From NCBI RefSeq assembly GCF_014205225.1, contig NZ_JACHNB010000001.1, positions 434,001-498,000 on the forward strand: 64,000 bases of DNA, written 5' to 3'. This DNA is from Actinoplanes octamycinicus. Lineage in GTDB: Bacteria; Actinomycetota; Actinomycetes; Mycobacteriales; Micromonosporaceae. The notes below the pieces were generated by a model. That model did not search any database and was not told where the DNA came from. It saw only the letters and a list, made by a program, of their open reading frames with translations. A program made the translations under genes and the position numbers. Within the stretch, counting starts at the first letter, position 1. Every line of letters begins with the position of its first letter. Below, piece by piece: positions 6,575-15,730 of the stretch.

Positions 6575-9067
6575 TCAATCCACCCGGAGCGCGGCCAGCG
6601 ATTCTTCCAGTTCGTCCGGCTTGATCAGGACATCTCGCGCCTTGGATCCCTCGGAAGGCCCGACGATCCCGCGCGTCTCCATCAGGTCCATCAGGCGGCC
6701 GGCCTTGGCGAAGCCCACCCGCAGCTTGCGCTGCAGCATCGACGTCGAGCCGAACTGGCTGGTCACCACCAGCTCGATGGCCTGGATCAGCAGCTGGAGA
6801 TCGTCGCCGATCTCCTCGTCGATCTCCTTCTTCTTGCTCGGCGGCGCGTCGGTGACGCCCTCCTGGAACTCCGGCTCGCGCTGGTCCTTGCAGAACTTGA
6901 CGACCGCCGCGATCTCCTTCTCGTCCACCCAGGCGCCCTGGATGCGCGTCGGTTTCGAGGCGCCCATCGGGAGGAAGAGGCCGTCACCGCGGCCGAGCAG
7001 TTTCTCCGCGCCGGGCTGGTCCAGGATGACCCGGGAGTCGGCCAGCGACGAGGTGGCGAAGGCCAGGCGGGACGGCACGTTCGCCTTGATCAGGCCGGTG
7101 ACCACGTCGACCGACGGGCGCTGGGTGGCGAGGACCAGGTGGATGCCGGCCGCCCGGGCCAGCTGGGTGATCCGGACGACCGAGTCCTCCACGTCGCGCG
7201 GCGCCACCATCATCAGGTCGGCCAGCTCGTCGATGATCACCAGCAGGTAGGGGTACGGCTTCATCACCCGCTCGCTGCCCGGCGGGGCGACGATCTCGCC
7301 GCTGCGGACCTTGCGGTTGAAGTCGTCGATGTGCCGGACCCCGTTGGCCGCCAGGTCGTCGTAGCGCATGTCCATCTCGCGGACCACCCACTCCAGGGCG
7401 TCCGCGGCCTTCTTCGGGTTGGTGATGATCGGGGTGACGAGGTGCGGGATCCCCTCGTACGCCGTCATCTCCACCCGTTTCGGGTCGACCAGCATCAGCC
7501 GCACCTGCTCCGGCGTGGCCCGGGTGAGCAGGCTCACCAGCAGCGAGTTGAGGCAGCTGGACTTGCCGGCGCCGGTCGCGCCGGCGATCAGGATGTGCGG
7601 CATCTTCGCGAGGTTCGCCACGACGAAGCCGCCCTCGATGTCCTTGCCGAGCGCGACGACCATCGGGTGGTGATCGTGCGCGGCGACCGGCGACCGGAGC
7701 ACGTCGCCGAGCGCCACGTTCTCCGGGTCGGTGTTCGGGATCTCCACGCCGACCGCCGACTTGCCCGGGATCGGCGAGAGGATCCGGACATCGGGAGACT
7801 TCACCGCGTACGCGATGTTGCGCGACAGCTGGGTGATCCGCTCGACCTTGGTGCCCGGGCCGATCTCCACTTCGTACCGCGTGACGGTCGGGCCACGGGT
7901 GAAGCCGGTGACCATCGCGTCCACGTTGAACTGCTCGAACACGCCGGTGAGCGCGGCCATGATCTCGTCGTTGGCGCGACTGCGGGCCTTGGCCGGGGCG
8001 CCCGTGGCGAGGAGCTTGGACGGCGCCGGCTTGTAGTCGCCGCTCTCCACCGAGGAGATGTCCAGCTGCTCGGCGCGCATCGGCGGCTCGGAGTGCTCCG
8101 GCGGCGCCGGCTTCTTCCGGGTGGCCGGCACCTTCGGCAGGGCCACCGTGTCGTGCAGGATCAGGTCTTCCTCGGGCTCATCCAGCCCGTCCGGCTCCTC
8201 CGGCGGCAGCGGGACCGGGGACGGCCGGCGGCGGCGCGGCTTGACCGGCGCGGCCACCACCGCCTCGTCGGCCTCGTCCGCCTCGTGCGGCGGGAGGACC
8301 GGGGCCGCCTGGTGCGACCGGCCCAGCACCAGGTCGCCGAGCAGCGCGAACCGCTCCGGGATCTTCGCGATCGGGGTCGCGGTGATCACCAGCAGACCGA
8401 AGATGAAGAGCAGGATCAGCAACGGTACGGCCACCCAGGCGCTCACCGCCCGCTCCAGCACCGAGCCGACGCCGTAACCGAGCAGGCCGCCGTCGCCGGT
8501 CAGCGCGACGTCCGGGGTCGGGTCGTCGGAGAGGTAGAGCAGGCTGCTGATCGCGATGATGACCGCCGACCAGCCGACCGGGTTACGGCCCCGGTGCTCC
8601 GGGTCGACCGGCTCGCGCATCAGCCGCACCGCGCCGTAGAAGAACAGCAGCGGCAGGAACACGCCGAGCCCGCCGAAGAACAGGTGGATCGCGTCGGCCA
8701 GGCGCTGCCCGAGCGGTCCCGCGCTGTGCGCCCAGACGGCCACCGCGGTCAGGATCGAGAAGCCCAGCATGAGCAGCCCGGCGCCGTCGCGGCGGTGCTC
8801 CGGGCCGATGTTGCGCGCGTTGCGCCCGGCGCCCCGGGCCACCCAGCCGACGCTGTGCGCCAGCCCCATCCACAGCGCGCCGACGCCCCGGGCCACACCG
8901 GGCCCGATCGCGGGCGGCGGCTTCCGCGCCGCTGGACGCTTGCGGGCGGCCGGTTTGGCGGCCGCCTTCTTGACCGGCCGGGCCGGTTGCCGGGCACGCG
9001 AGGTCGCGGCGCCGCGCGACGTGGACGCGGCACGGCCCCGGCTCGCCGGAGGAGTTCGGCCCGCCAT
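6575..9067 (-). CDS. ftsK: DNA translocase FtsK
   Basis: An 830-residue chromosome-pumping ATPase of the divisome. After a basic Ala/Pro/Arg-rich N-terminal tail come four membrane helices (residues about 125-265), a Pro/Glu-rich linker, and the motor with Walker A GATGAGKSS (near 490) and Walker B LLVIIDELADLMM (near 610). A C-terminal winged-helix gamma domain (SQFGSTSMLQRKLRVGFAKA) reads polar KOPS-like sequences. It moves DNA through the septum during division or sporulation. The start MAGRTPPASRGRAAS at 9067 is chosen because homologues begin near it; no Shine-Dalgarno is visible, and an in-frame ATG lies 33 bp upstream. The gene diverges from ybjN and converges on the DUF3291 gene. Confidence 0.95.
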   Translation of the reverse strand: MAGRTPPASRGRAASTSRGAATSRARQPARPVKKAAAKPAARKRPAARKPPPAIGPGVARGVGALWMGLAHSVGWVARGAGRNARNIGPEHRRDGAGLLMLGFSILTAVAVWAHSAGPLGQRLADAIHLFFGGLGVFLPLLFFYGAVRLMREPVDPEHRGRNPVGWSAVIIAISSLLYLSDDPTPDVALTGDGGLLGYGVGSVLERAVSAWVAVPLLILLFIFGLLVITATPIAKIPERFALLGDLVLGRSHQAAPVLPPHEADEADEAVVAAPVKPRRRRPSPVPLPPEEPDGLDEPEEDLILHDTVALPKVPATRKKPAPPEHSEPPMRAEQLDISSVESGDYKPAPSKLLATGAPAKARSRANDEIMAALTGVFEQFNVDAMVTGFTRGPTVTRYEVEIGPGTKVERITQLSRNIAYAVKSPDVRILSPIPGKSAVGVEIPNTDPENVALGDVLRSPVAAHDHHPMVVALGKDIEGGFVVANLAKMPHILIAGATGAGKSSCLNSLLVSLLTRATPEQVRLMLVDPKRVEMTAYEGIPHLVTPIITNPKKAADALEWVVREMDMRYDDLAANGVRHIDDFNRKVRSGEIVAPPGSERVMKPYPYLLVIIDELADLMMVAPRDVEDSVVRITQLARAAGIHLVLATQRPSVDVVTGLIKANVPSRLAFATSSLADSRVILDQPGAEKLLGRGDGLFLPMGASKPTRIQGAWVDEKEIAAVVKFCKDQREPEFQEGVTDAPPSKKKEIDEEIGDDLQLLIQAIELVVTSQFGSTSMLQRKLRVGFAKAGRLMDLMETRGIVGPSEGSKARDVLIKPDELEESLAALRVD

Positions 9068-9162
9068 GGATGACACCGTATCCGTCCGCGGCCAGCGCAT
9101 CGAGAAGGCGCACCGTGACCCATCCTCGCTTTTCACCTTCGGCCAGGGCCTAAGCTCACCGA

Positions 9163-9570
9163 GTGCAACCACTCGACAGCGAGATGATCAAGGCGGCGCT
9201 GGACGCCCGCGGGTTCGCGTACTTCGTCGACGAGGACGGGGACATCGCCGGGAACTTCCAGGGGAACCTGATCTACTTCTTCCGGCTCGGCGAGAAGCGG
9301 GAGATGCTCCAGATCCGGGCGATGATGCAGCACGTCTTCACCGTCGAGGACGTGCCGCGACTCTACGAGTTCTGCAACACGTGGAACCGCGACCAGCTCT
9401 GGCCGAAGGCGTACGTGCAGGTCACCGACGACGGCGCGGCGGTCGTGATCGGCGAGGTGTCGACCGACTGGGAGCGCGGCGTGACCCCGGAACAGCTCGA
9501 CCAGGTGCTGCTCTGCGGGATCGCGACCGGGTGCCGGCTGGGCGAGGCGCTGGGCGAGCTGAAGAACTGA
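9163..9570 (+). CDS. YbjN domain-containing protein
   Basis: A 135-residue acidic cytosolic protein starting at GTG 9163, with the YbjN-type core (RGFAYFVDEDGDIAGNFQGN, MLQIRAMMQHVFTVEDV, FCNTWNRDQLWPKAYVQV). YbjN folds resemble type III secretion chaperones and are linked to stress tolerance in enterobacteria. Small actinobacterial members are very common, and their function is not established. It is divergent from ftsK with 95 bp between the starts, so the two promoters share a small region. It ends at a strong bidirectional terminator shared with the protease gene. Confidence 0.8.
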   Translation: MQPLDSEMIKAALDARGFAYFVDEDGDIAGNFQGNLIYFFRLGEKREMLQIRAMMQHVFTVEDVPRLYEFCNTWNRDQLWPKAYVQVTDDGAAVVIGEVSTDWERGVTPEQLDQVLLCGIATGCRLGEALGELKN

Positions 9571-9580
9571 CCGACAGAAA

Positions 9581-9616
9581 AGGACCGGGGCCGCTGTCCG
9601 GCCCCGGTCCCTTTTT
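9581..9616. terminator. Bidirectional intrinsic terminator
   Basis: A perfect 11-bp stem (GGACCGGGGCC at 9582-9592 with GGCCCCGGTCC at 9600-9610) is flanked by AAAA on the left and five T on the right. It sits between the convergent ybjN-like and protease genes and can serve both. Confidence 0.85.
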
Positions 9617-9626
9617 CCGTACGCGG

Positions 9627-11180
9627 TTACTGCACGTTGAAGCCAAGCGAGTAGGCGCCGCTGCCGGAGGTGGCCACCACCACGTACCGGAAGGTGCCGG
9701 AGCGCTGCTCGACGCTGAGCGTCTTGGCCCCGTCGCCGGTGGCCTGCGCCACGGTGCGGAAGCCGTTCCGGGTCAGCCGCTGCAGCACCAGGTCGAAGTC
9801 GGCGCCGTCGGGCGACTGCAGGCAGGCGGTGTGGGTGCCGGCCCGGGCCCGGAAGGTGCCGCCGTTCGGCTGGGCCTGCGCCTTGCCGGTCTGGCTGATC
9901 GAGCCGTCGCGCTGCACCGGCAGGTCGCCGCAGGCGGCCGCCGGGGCCGTCGCCTCGCCGGCGGGGGCGGACTCGGTCGGCGCGGCGCCACCGGTGTCAC
10001 CTCCGCCGCTGGTCACCAGCGTCAGGTCGTTCGCCGCCAGGATCTCGTTGACCGGCTGGAAGAACGTCTCGCCGCCGACCGTGCAGTCGCCGGAGCCACC
10101 CGAGGTGACACCCTGCGCCTGGTCGCCGGAGAGCCACGGGCCGCCCGAGTCGCCGCCCTCGGCGCAGACGTCGGTGCGGGTCAGGCCGGTCACCGCGCCC
10201 TCCGGGTAGCGGACCGTCTGGTTCTTGGCCAGGATGGTGCCGCAGAACGTGCCGGTGGTGGAGCCGGAGCGGCAGACCGCGGCGCCGACCGGGGCCTCGG
10301 TGTTGCCGGCCACCGGCAGCTCGTTGCCCTTGAAGTCGTTGACCACCGGGCGCGGCGTCCAGTCGCCGTTCACCTCGACGAAGCCCATGTCGGCGTTGCC
10401 CGGGAAGACCGAGGCCTTCACCTCGCCCTGCGCCTGGTTGTTGAAGCCGCTGGTCTGCGTGCCGGCCGCACCGCAGTGGCCGGCCGTGACAAAGCCGCCC
10501 TCCACCGAGAAGCCGATCGAGCAGCGGGCGGTGCCCCCGTCCACCGCGATGAAGTACGGATCCGCGCCGCGCACGTCGAACAGCGGCTTCGGCTGCTGCT
10601 TGCTCACCTTCACGGTGACCGCGTCGGCGGGGACGCCGGCCTTGCGGGCGAACGCCACCGGGTCCGTCTTGGCGCCCGGCTGCGCGACAATGACCAGCTT
10701 GTTGGTCGGGGCGTCGACGTACCAGCCGGTCAGACCGCTGGCCGCTGTCACCCGGCGGTCCAGCTTGCTCTTCGCCTCGTCCAGCTCCGACTCGCTGCGC
10801 TTGACCAGCACCGGCACCGCCCCGGCCGCCTTGACCTCGGCAGCCGCGCCGGAATCGGTCACCGCGACCTTCAGGGTGGTGCCGTCCTTGGCGAGCCACG
10901 CGCCAGCGTAGCTGTCGCCGGTGGCCGCGGCCAGGGTCGCGGTGACCCCGCCGGCCCACTTCGAGCGGGCCAGCCGGGTCGTCGCCTGCTCCGCGTCGAG
11001 GCCCAGGTCACGCTTCATCGCCGCGAGCAACTGCGGGGACACACCCCCGCCTCGGCCCGCTTTCGTCGTGCCGCTGTCGCCGGTCGGCGTGGTGCCGGCC
11101 AGCGACGGCAGGGTGAAGGCGACCGCTGCCGCGGTCGCCGCCACCACCGCCGCAGCAACGGCGATCGATCTGCGCTGCAT
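9627..11180 (-). CDS. Secreted trypsin-like serine protease with prodomain and C-terminal PPC-like domain
   Basis: A 517-residue secreted streptogrisin/alpha-lytic-type S1 protease. A signal peptide (MQRRSIAVAAAVVAATAAAV, then a small-residue cleavage region) is followed by an inhibitory prodomain (about 45-185) and the mature chymotrypsin fold. The triad residues are His near 233 (TAGHCG), Asp near 262 (NADMGF) and Ser near 343 (GGDSGGPW). A Gly/Thr/Ala linker leads to a beta-rich C-terminal domain resembling the pre-peptidase C-terminal (PPC) domain (GTHTACLQSPDGADFDLVLQ). Paired cysteines fit extracellular folding. The ATG at 11180 is preferred over the ATG at 11201 because GGAGGGAG upstream then acts as ribosome-binding site. 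It is likely an exported nutrient-scavenging enzyme activated by prodomain cleavage. Confidence 0.9.
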   Translation of the reverse strand: MQRRSIAVAAAVVAATAAAVAFTLPSLAGTTPTGDSGTTKAGRGGGVSPQLLAAMKRDLGLDAEQATTRLARSKWAGGVTATLAAATGDSYAGAWLAKDGTTLKVAVTDSGAAAEVKAAGAVPVLVKRSESELDEAKSKLDRRVTAASGLTGWYVDAPTNKLVIVAQPGAKTDPVAFARKAGVPADAVTVKVSKQQPKPLFDVRGADPYFIAVDGGTARCSIGFSVEGGFVTAGHCGAAGTQTSGFNNQAQGEVKASVFPGNADMGFVEVNGDWTPRPVVNDFKGNELPVAGNTEAPVGAAVCRSGSTTGTFCGTILAKNQTVRYPEGAVTGLTRTDVCAEGGDSGGPWLSGDQAQGVTSGGSGDCTVGGETFFQPVNEILAANDLTLVTSGGGDTGGAAPTESAPAGEATAPAAACGDLPVQRDGSISQTGKAQAQPNGGTFRARAGTHTACLQSPDGADFDLVLQRLTRNGFRTVAQATGDGAKTLSVEQRSGTFRYVVVATSGSGAYSLGFNVQ

Positions 11181-11274
11181 CTGGAGTACTCCCTCCGCCA
11201 CGGGTGCCGTGGGGGCGGCACCGTGTCAGGGAGTACGCAGTCTGACCGAAAACGGTTGAGTCGTTAAGGCAGCC

Positions 11275-12963
11275 TTAAACCTCGACCACGGTCGGAACGA
11301 TCATCGGACGGCGCCGGTACGCGTCGTTCACCCAGCGGCCGACGGTCCGGCGGACCACCTGTTGCAGCTGGTGGGTGTCGGTGATGCCGTCCTCGGCGGA
11401 CCGGTGCAGGGCCGCGGTGAGCAACGGGATGACCGGATTGAACGCGTCCGGGTCCTCGGAGAAGCCCTTCGCCGAGATGCTCGGCTCGCCGACCACCTTG
11501 CCGGTCACCGAGTCGATCACCACGGTGGCCGCGATGAACCCGCCGTCGCCCAGGATCCGCCGCTCGGTCAGCAGCGACTCGCTGACGTCGCCGACCGCCA
11601 GGCCGTCGACATAGACGTACCGGCTGCGGACCCGGCCGACCACCCGGGCGTGGCCCTCGACCAGGTCGACCACGTCGCCGTCCTCGCAGAGCACCACCCG
11701 GTCCGGCGCGACGCCGGTCTCGATGCCGAGCTGGGCGTGGGCGCGCAGGTGCCGCCACTCGCCGTGCACCGGCATCAGGTTGCTGGGGCGGGTCACATTC
11801 AGCAGGTAGCGCAGCTCGCCGGCCGGGGCGTGGCCGGACACGTGCACCTTCGCCGTCTCCTTGTGGATCACCGTGGCGCCGGCCCGGGACAGCTGGTTGA
11901 TCACCCGGTAGACCGAGGTCTCGTTGCCCGGCACCAGCGAACTGGCCAGCACGACGGTGTCACCTGGCGCGATGGTGATGTGCCGGTGGTCGCCGGTGGA
12001 CATCCGGCCCAGCGCGCTCATCGGCTCGCCCTGCGAACCGGTGGACATGAAGACGATCTCGTCGGGCGGCAGGTGGGTGGCCTCGTCCAGGCCGACCAGC
12101 AGGCCGTCCGGGATGCGCAGCAGACCCAGGTCCCGGGCGATGCCCATGTTGCGGACCATGGACCGGCCGATCAGCGCGACCTTCCGCTCGTATTCCCAGG
12201 CGGCGTCCATCACCTGCTGCACGCGGTGCACGTGGGAGGCGAAGCTGGCCACGATGATCCGGCCCTTCGCCTTGCCGAAGATCGAGCTGAGCACCGGGCC
12301 GATGTCCCGCTCCGGCGCCACGAAACCGGGCACCTCGGCGTTCGTCGAGTCGGAGAGCAGCAGGTCGATGCCCTCGGCGCCGAGCCGGGCGAAACCGGCC
12401 AGGTCGGTGATCCGGCCGTCCAGCGGGACCTGGTCCATCTTGAAGTCGCCGGTGTGCAGCACCAGCCCGGCCGGGGTGCGCACGGCGACCGCCAGCGCGT
12501 CCGGGATCGAGTGGTTCACCGCGAAGAACTCGCACTCGAACGGGCCGAGCCGCTCGATGCCGCCCTCCCGGACGGTCAGCGTGTACGGGTCCAGGCGGCG
12601 CTCGGCCAGTTTCGCCTCGACCAGCGCCAGGGTGAACTCCGAGCCGACCAGCGGGATGTCCGCCTTGTGGGCGAGCAGATAGGGCACCGCGCCGATGTGG
12701 TCCTCGTGACCGTGGGTCAGCACGATCGCCTGGATGTCCTCGAGCCGGTCCAGGATCGGCGCGAAGTCCGGCAGGATCAGGTCGACGCCGGGCTGCTCGA
12801 CGTCGGGGAAGAGCACCCCGCAGTCGATCACCAGCAGCTTGCCGTCGAACTCGAGAACCGTCATGTTGCGGCCGATGGCGCCGAGCCCGCCGAGCGGGAC
12901 GACGCGCAGGGCGCCCTCCGGCAGCGGGGGCGGCGGACCCAGCTCCACGTGAGCGTTAGTCAT
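11275..12963 (-). CDS. rnj: Ribonuclease J
   Basis: A 562-residue metallo-beta-lactamase/beta-CASP RNase. The zinc motif is H84-x-H86-x-D88-H89 (LTHGHEDHIG), and further ligand and beta-CASP motifs appear in VLHTGDFKMD, FMSTGSQGEP and VHVSGHAPAGEL. RNase J combines 5'-to-3' exonuclease and endonuclease activity in mRNA decay and rRNA processing. It lies 13 bp downstream of dapA in the same direction; the dapA-rnj pair is conserved in actinobacteria, and co-transcription is likely. The stop codon lies inside a small palindrome (TTAAGGC, A, GCCTTAA at 11264-11278). Length and motifs are complete. Confidence 0.95.
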   Translation of the reverse strand: MTNAHVELGPPPPLPEGALRVVPLGGLGAIGRNMTVLEFDGKLLVIDCGVLFPDVEQPGVDLILPDFAPILDRLEDIQAIVLTHGHEDHIGAVPYLLAHKADIPLVGSEFTLALVEAKLAERRLDPYTLTVREGGIERLGPFECEFFAVNHSIPDALAVAVRTPAGLVLHTGDFKMDQVPLDGRITDLAGFARLGAEGIDLLLSDSTNAEVPGFVAPERDIGPVLSSIFGKAKGRIIVASFASHVHRVQQVMDAAWEYERKVALIGRSMVRNMGIARDLGLLRIPDGLLVGLDEATHLPPDEIVFMSTGSQGEPMSALGRMSTGDHRHITIAPGDTVVLASSLVPGNETSVYRVINQLSRAGATVIHKETAKVHVSGHAPAGELRYLLNVTRPSNLMPVHGEWRHLRAHAQLGIETGVAPDRVVLCEDGDVVDLVEGHARVVGRVRSRYVYVDGLAVGDVSESLLTERRILGDGGFIAATVVIDSVTGKVVGEPSISAKGFSEDPDAFNPVIPLLTAALHRSAEDGITDTHQLQQVVRRTVGRWVNDAYRRRPMIVPTVVEV

Positions 12964-12976
12964 TCGCCTCTTCCTG

Positions 12977-13870
12977 TCAGAGCACGATGCCGGCTGCGGC
13001 GGCGTCCTGGCGCAATTGGGTGAGCTCCTCGTCGCTCGCGTCGACCAGCGGGGACCGGACCGGGCCCGCGGGCAGGCCGGCCGCCGTCAACCCGGCTTTC
13101 ACCAGGATCGTCCCCGGAGACCGGAAGATGCCGGTGAACAGCGGCAGAGCCTGGCGGTGCAGACGCAGCGCGCCGGCCGTGTCGCCGGCCTCGTAGGCCT
13201 CGATCATGCCTTTCGCCAGCGCGCCGGTGAAGTGCGAGGAGGTGCCGACCAGGCCGACGCCACCGATCGACAGCAGCGGCAGGGTGGCCGCGTCGTCGCC
13301 GGAGTAGAACGCCAGATCGGTCCGGCTCAGCACCCACGAGCTGGCGATCAGGTCGCCCTTGGCGTCCTTGACCGCGACGATCCGCTCGTGCTCGGCCAGC
13401 CGGACCAGGGTCTCGGTCGCGATCGCGGTGCCGGCCCGGTGCGGGATGTCATAAGCCATGATCGGCAGCCCGGAGGCGTCCGCCACGGCCAGGAAGTGCC
13501 GCAGCACGCCGGCCTGCGGGGGCTTGTTGTAATACGGCGTCACGACCAGCAGACCGTGCGCGCCGGCTTTCTCCGCGGCGTGCGCCAGCTCGATGGTGTG
13601 CGCGGTGTTGTTGGTGCCGACCCCGGCGACCACCTTGGCCCGGTCACCGACCGCCTCCACCACGGCGCGCAGGAGCGTCTCCTTCTCCGCGTCGGTCGTG
13701 GTCGGGGACTCGCCGGTGGTGCCGCTGATCACCAGAGCGTCGTTGCGCTGCTCGTCGACGAGGTGGACGGCCAGGCGGGCCGCACCCTCGATGTCCAGGG
13801 CGCCGTCCCGGGTGAACGGGGTCACCATGGCGGTAAGCAGCCGGCCGAAGGGCCGCGGGTCGTGCGTCAT
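12977..13870 (-). CDS. dapA: 4-hydroxy-tetrahydrodipicolinate synthase
   Basis: A 297-residue class I aldolase of lysine/diaminopimelate synthesis, which condenses pyruvate with aspartate semialdehyde. Key residues are in place: the Thr pair T51-T52 (ISGTTGESP), Y140 (MAYDIPHRAG) and the Schiff-base lysine K168 (VAVKDAKGD). The ATG at 13870 (MTHDPRPFGRLLTAMVTPFT) gives the usual family length; the ten-residue longer form starting at 13900 would overlap the upstream gene. It forms an operon with rnj, and dapB lies about 5.4 kb away on the same strand, separated by the accessory island. The product feeds both lysine and meso-diaminopimelate for peptidoglycan. Confidence 0.95.
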   Translation of the reverse strand: MTHDPRPFGRLLTAMVTPFTRDGALDIEGAARLAVHLVDEQRNDALVISGTTGESPTTTDAEKETLLRAVVEAVGDRAKVVAGVGTNNTAHTIELAHAAEKAGAHGLLVVTPYYNKPPQAGVLRHFLAVADASGLPIMAYDIPHRAGTAIATETLVRLAEHERIVAVKDAKGDLIASSWVLSRTDLAFYSGDDAATLPLLSIGGVGLVGTSSHFTGALAKGMIEAYEAGDTAGALRLHRQALPLFTGIFRSPGTILVKAGLTAAGLPAGPVRSPLVDASDEELTQLRQDAAAAGIVL

Positions 13871-13896
13871 ACCTGACAACCTATCGGACGGCCCGG

Positions 13897-14454
13897 TCAC
13901 ACGTAGAAAGCGGTGAACGGGGCCCAGGGGAGGTTACGCAGGATGCTCCAGACGGCCCAGACCGCCATGAATGTGATCATGACGGCCGAACTGATCGAGA
14001 GCTGCCGGATCCGCCAGCGGAACACCTTGCGACCGGCCCAGGCGACATACATGTACAGCAGGAAGGGCACGGCGAAAACGAAAACCGCGTGGTGCCGGGC
14101 GGCCGCGGGCAGGTCGCCGTGCAACAGGTACCACGCGGCGCGGGTGCCACCGCAGCCCGGGCAGACGAAACCGGTCACATATTTCAGCAGACAGGTGGGC
14201 TCGGCGCCGGCCTCCGCCTGGACCGGGTCGGTGACCAGCGTGTAACCCACCGCGCCGCCCATGCAGGCCAGCACGGCGAGCGGGGCCAGCCAGACCGGGG
14301 AACGGGTGGCCAGCCGGTCGAAGAACCGGGTCAGCCGGTCCGGATGGGCGACCGGATAGTGCCGGTAGGCCGGCCAGTCGGGCGGCACCGGCGGGCCCTG
14401 CAGCGGCTGGTCCGCCAGCCAGGGCGGGAGGGCGTCGCCGACTGCGGTGCTCAT
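13897..14454 (-). CDS. DUF2752 membrane protein
   Basis: A 185-residue protein with a hydrophilic Pro-rich N-terminus, three or four transmembrane segments, and the DUF2752 signature FVCPGCGGTRAAWYLLHGD followed by an Ala/His segment (residues about 110-135). The CPGCGGTR cysteines may bind metal or thiols; family members occur widely near dapA or in envelope loci, but the function is unknown. It is 26 bp upstream of dapA on the same strand and may be co-transcribed. The ATG at 14454 is preferred, although an in-frame GTG lies nine bases upstream. Confidence 0.75.
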   Translation of the reverse strand: MSTAVGDALPPWLADQPLQGPPVPPDWPAYRHYPVAHPDRLTRFFDRLATRSPVWLAPLAVLACMGGAVGYTLVTDPVQAEAGAEPTCLLKYVTGFVCPGCGGTRAAWYLLHGDLPAAARHHAVFVFAVPFLLYMYVAWAGRKVFRWRIRQLSISSAVMITFMAVWAVWSILRNLPWAPFTAFYV

Positions 14455-14471
14455 GGGCGCCACGGTACACC

Positions 14472-15689
14472 TCAGAGGCTTTTCAGAGCCGCCGTGAGCG
14501 GGCCGGCGAAATCACCCGCGACCGGGGCGGCGATCGTCTCCAGGCCCAGCCAGCCGGCCAGCCGGCGCAGCTCGGCGGCGAGCGCCTGAGCGGTCTCGTC
14601 CTGGTCGGCGGACGGCTCCAGCCAGGCGGCCGGCACCTCCAGCACACCGGTCTGCCGGTTGGCCTTGAGGTCGAGCCGGGCGGCGAACCGGTCACCGAGC
14701 AGGAACGGCAGCACGTAATAGCCGTAGAGCCGCTGCGGCCGGGGCACGTAGATCTCGATCCGGTACGTCATGTCGAACAGCCGCTCGGTGCGCTCGCGCT
14801 GCCAGATCAGCGGGTCGAACGGGCTGATCAGGGTGGCCACGTCGACCCGGCGCGGCAGCTTGGCCTCGTGATGCAGGTAAGCCACCGGCCGCCACCCCGG
14901 GACGGCCACCGGGCGCAGCACGCCCGCCTCGACCAGCTCGGCGATCGCCGTGCGGCACTCCTTGGTGGGCAGCCGGAAATAGTCACGCAGCTCGGGCTCG
15001 GCGGCCACACCCAGCGCCCGCGCGGAGAGCTCGACCAGCGACCGGAAGGCGTCCTCCGGCGCCGGGGTGGGCGCGTCGAGCACCGCGGCCGGCAGCACCC
15101 GCTCGGTCAGGTCATAGCGCCGGGCGAACGAGGTGGTCCGCTCGGCGGCGGTCACCTGGCCGGTGTAGAACAGCCACTCCAGCGCCTGCTTGACGACCGA
15201 CCAGTTCCACCCCCAGTGGTCCTTGCGGCGGGGCACGTCGTGCTCGATCTCGGCGGCGGTGATCGGACCCCGGCCGCGGACCTCGTCGAGCACCCAGGCC
15301 ACCAGGTCGGGCTGCTCGGCGGCGACCCGGCGCATGCCGCCCCAGGCATACTGCTGCGCCCGGGCCATCCGCCAGCGGAACAGCGGCTGCAGGTCGACCC
15401 GGATCAGCGAGGCCTCGTGGCCCCAGAACTCGAACAGCTCGCGGGGCCGGCGGTAGGCCGCGCGCTCCAGCAGACCGGCCGGATAGGGGCCGAGCCGGCT
15501 GTAGAGCGGCATGAAGTGGGCGCGCTGCAACACATTCACCGAGTCCATCTGGATCAGGTGCAGGCGGCGCAGCACCCGGCGCAGGTGGCGCAGGTCGGTG
15601 GCTCCGCCCGGCTTGGGGTCGGTGAAGCCCTGCGCGGCCAGGGTGACCCGGCGGGCCTGGGCGACGGAGAGCGTCTCGGGACTGGTCAT
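14472..15689 (-). CDS. Winged-helix DNA-binding protein of the YcaQ/AlkZ glycosylase family
   Basis: A 405-residue member of the HTH_42 (DUF1006) family. These enzymes unhook DNA interstrand crosslinks or bulky N-alkyl lesions using three winged helices. The catalytic Gln-x-Asp motif is visible as IQMDSVNVLQRAHF (residues about 46-60), followed by the conserved PLYSRLGPYP and ELFEFWGHEASLI. The C-terminal part has SPFDPLIWQRERTERLFD and YGYYVLPFLLGDRFAARLDL, which are standard for the family. The start MTSPETLSV at 15689 is preferred; a longer frame to 16178 runs over the GNAT gene on the other strand. In producers of genotoxic metabolites such genes give self-resistance, but nothing here shows such a cluster. 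Confidence 0.85.
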   Translation of the reverse strand: MTSPETLSVAQARRVTLAAQGFTDPKPGGATDLRHLRRVLRRLHLIQMDSVNVLQRAHFMPLYSRLGPYPAGLLERAAYRRPRELFEFWGHEASLIRVDLQPLFRWRMARAQQYAWGGMRRVAAEQPDLVAWVLDEVRGRGPITAAEIEHDVPRRKDHWGWNWSVVKQALEWLFYTGQVTAAERTTSFARRYDLTERVLPAAVLDAPTPAPEDAFRSLVELSARALGVAAEPELRDYFRLPTKECRTAIAELVEAGVLRPVAVPGWRPVAYLHHEAKLPRRVDVATLISPFDPLIWQRERTERLFDMTYRIEIYVPRPQRLYGYYVLPFLLGDRFAARLDLKANRQTGVLEVPAAWLEPSADQDETAQALAAELRRLAGWLGLETIAAPVAGDFAGPLTAALKSL

Positions 15690-15730
15690 CGATGAGCAGA
15701 CTAGGACAGGGGTATGACAAAGTTGCCGGG

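Noticed and set aside
6512..9073. Long plus-strand frame opposite ftsK
   Set aside because: No domain is recognisable, composition is Arg/Gly/Asp-rich, and it mirrors the ftsK codon pattern. Similar antisense frames opposite rimO, pnp, infB and the 1171-residue fusion were rejected for the same reason.
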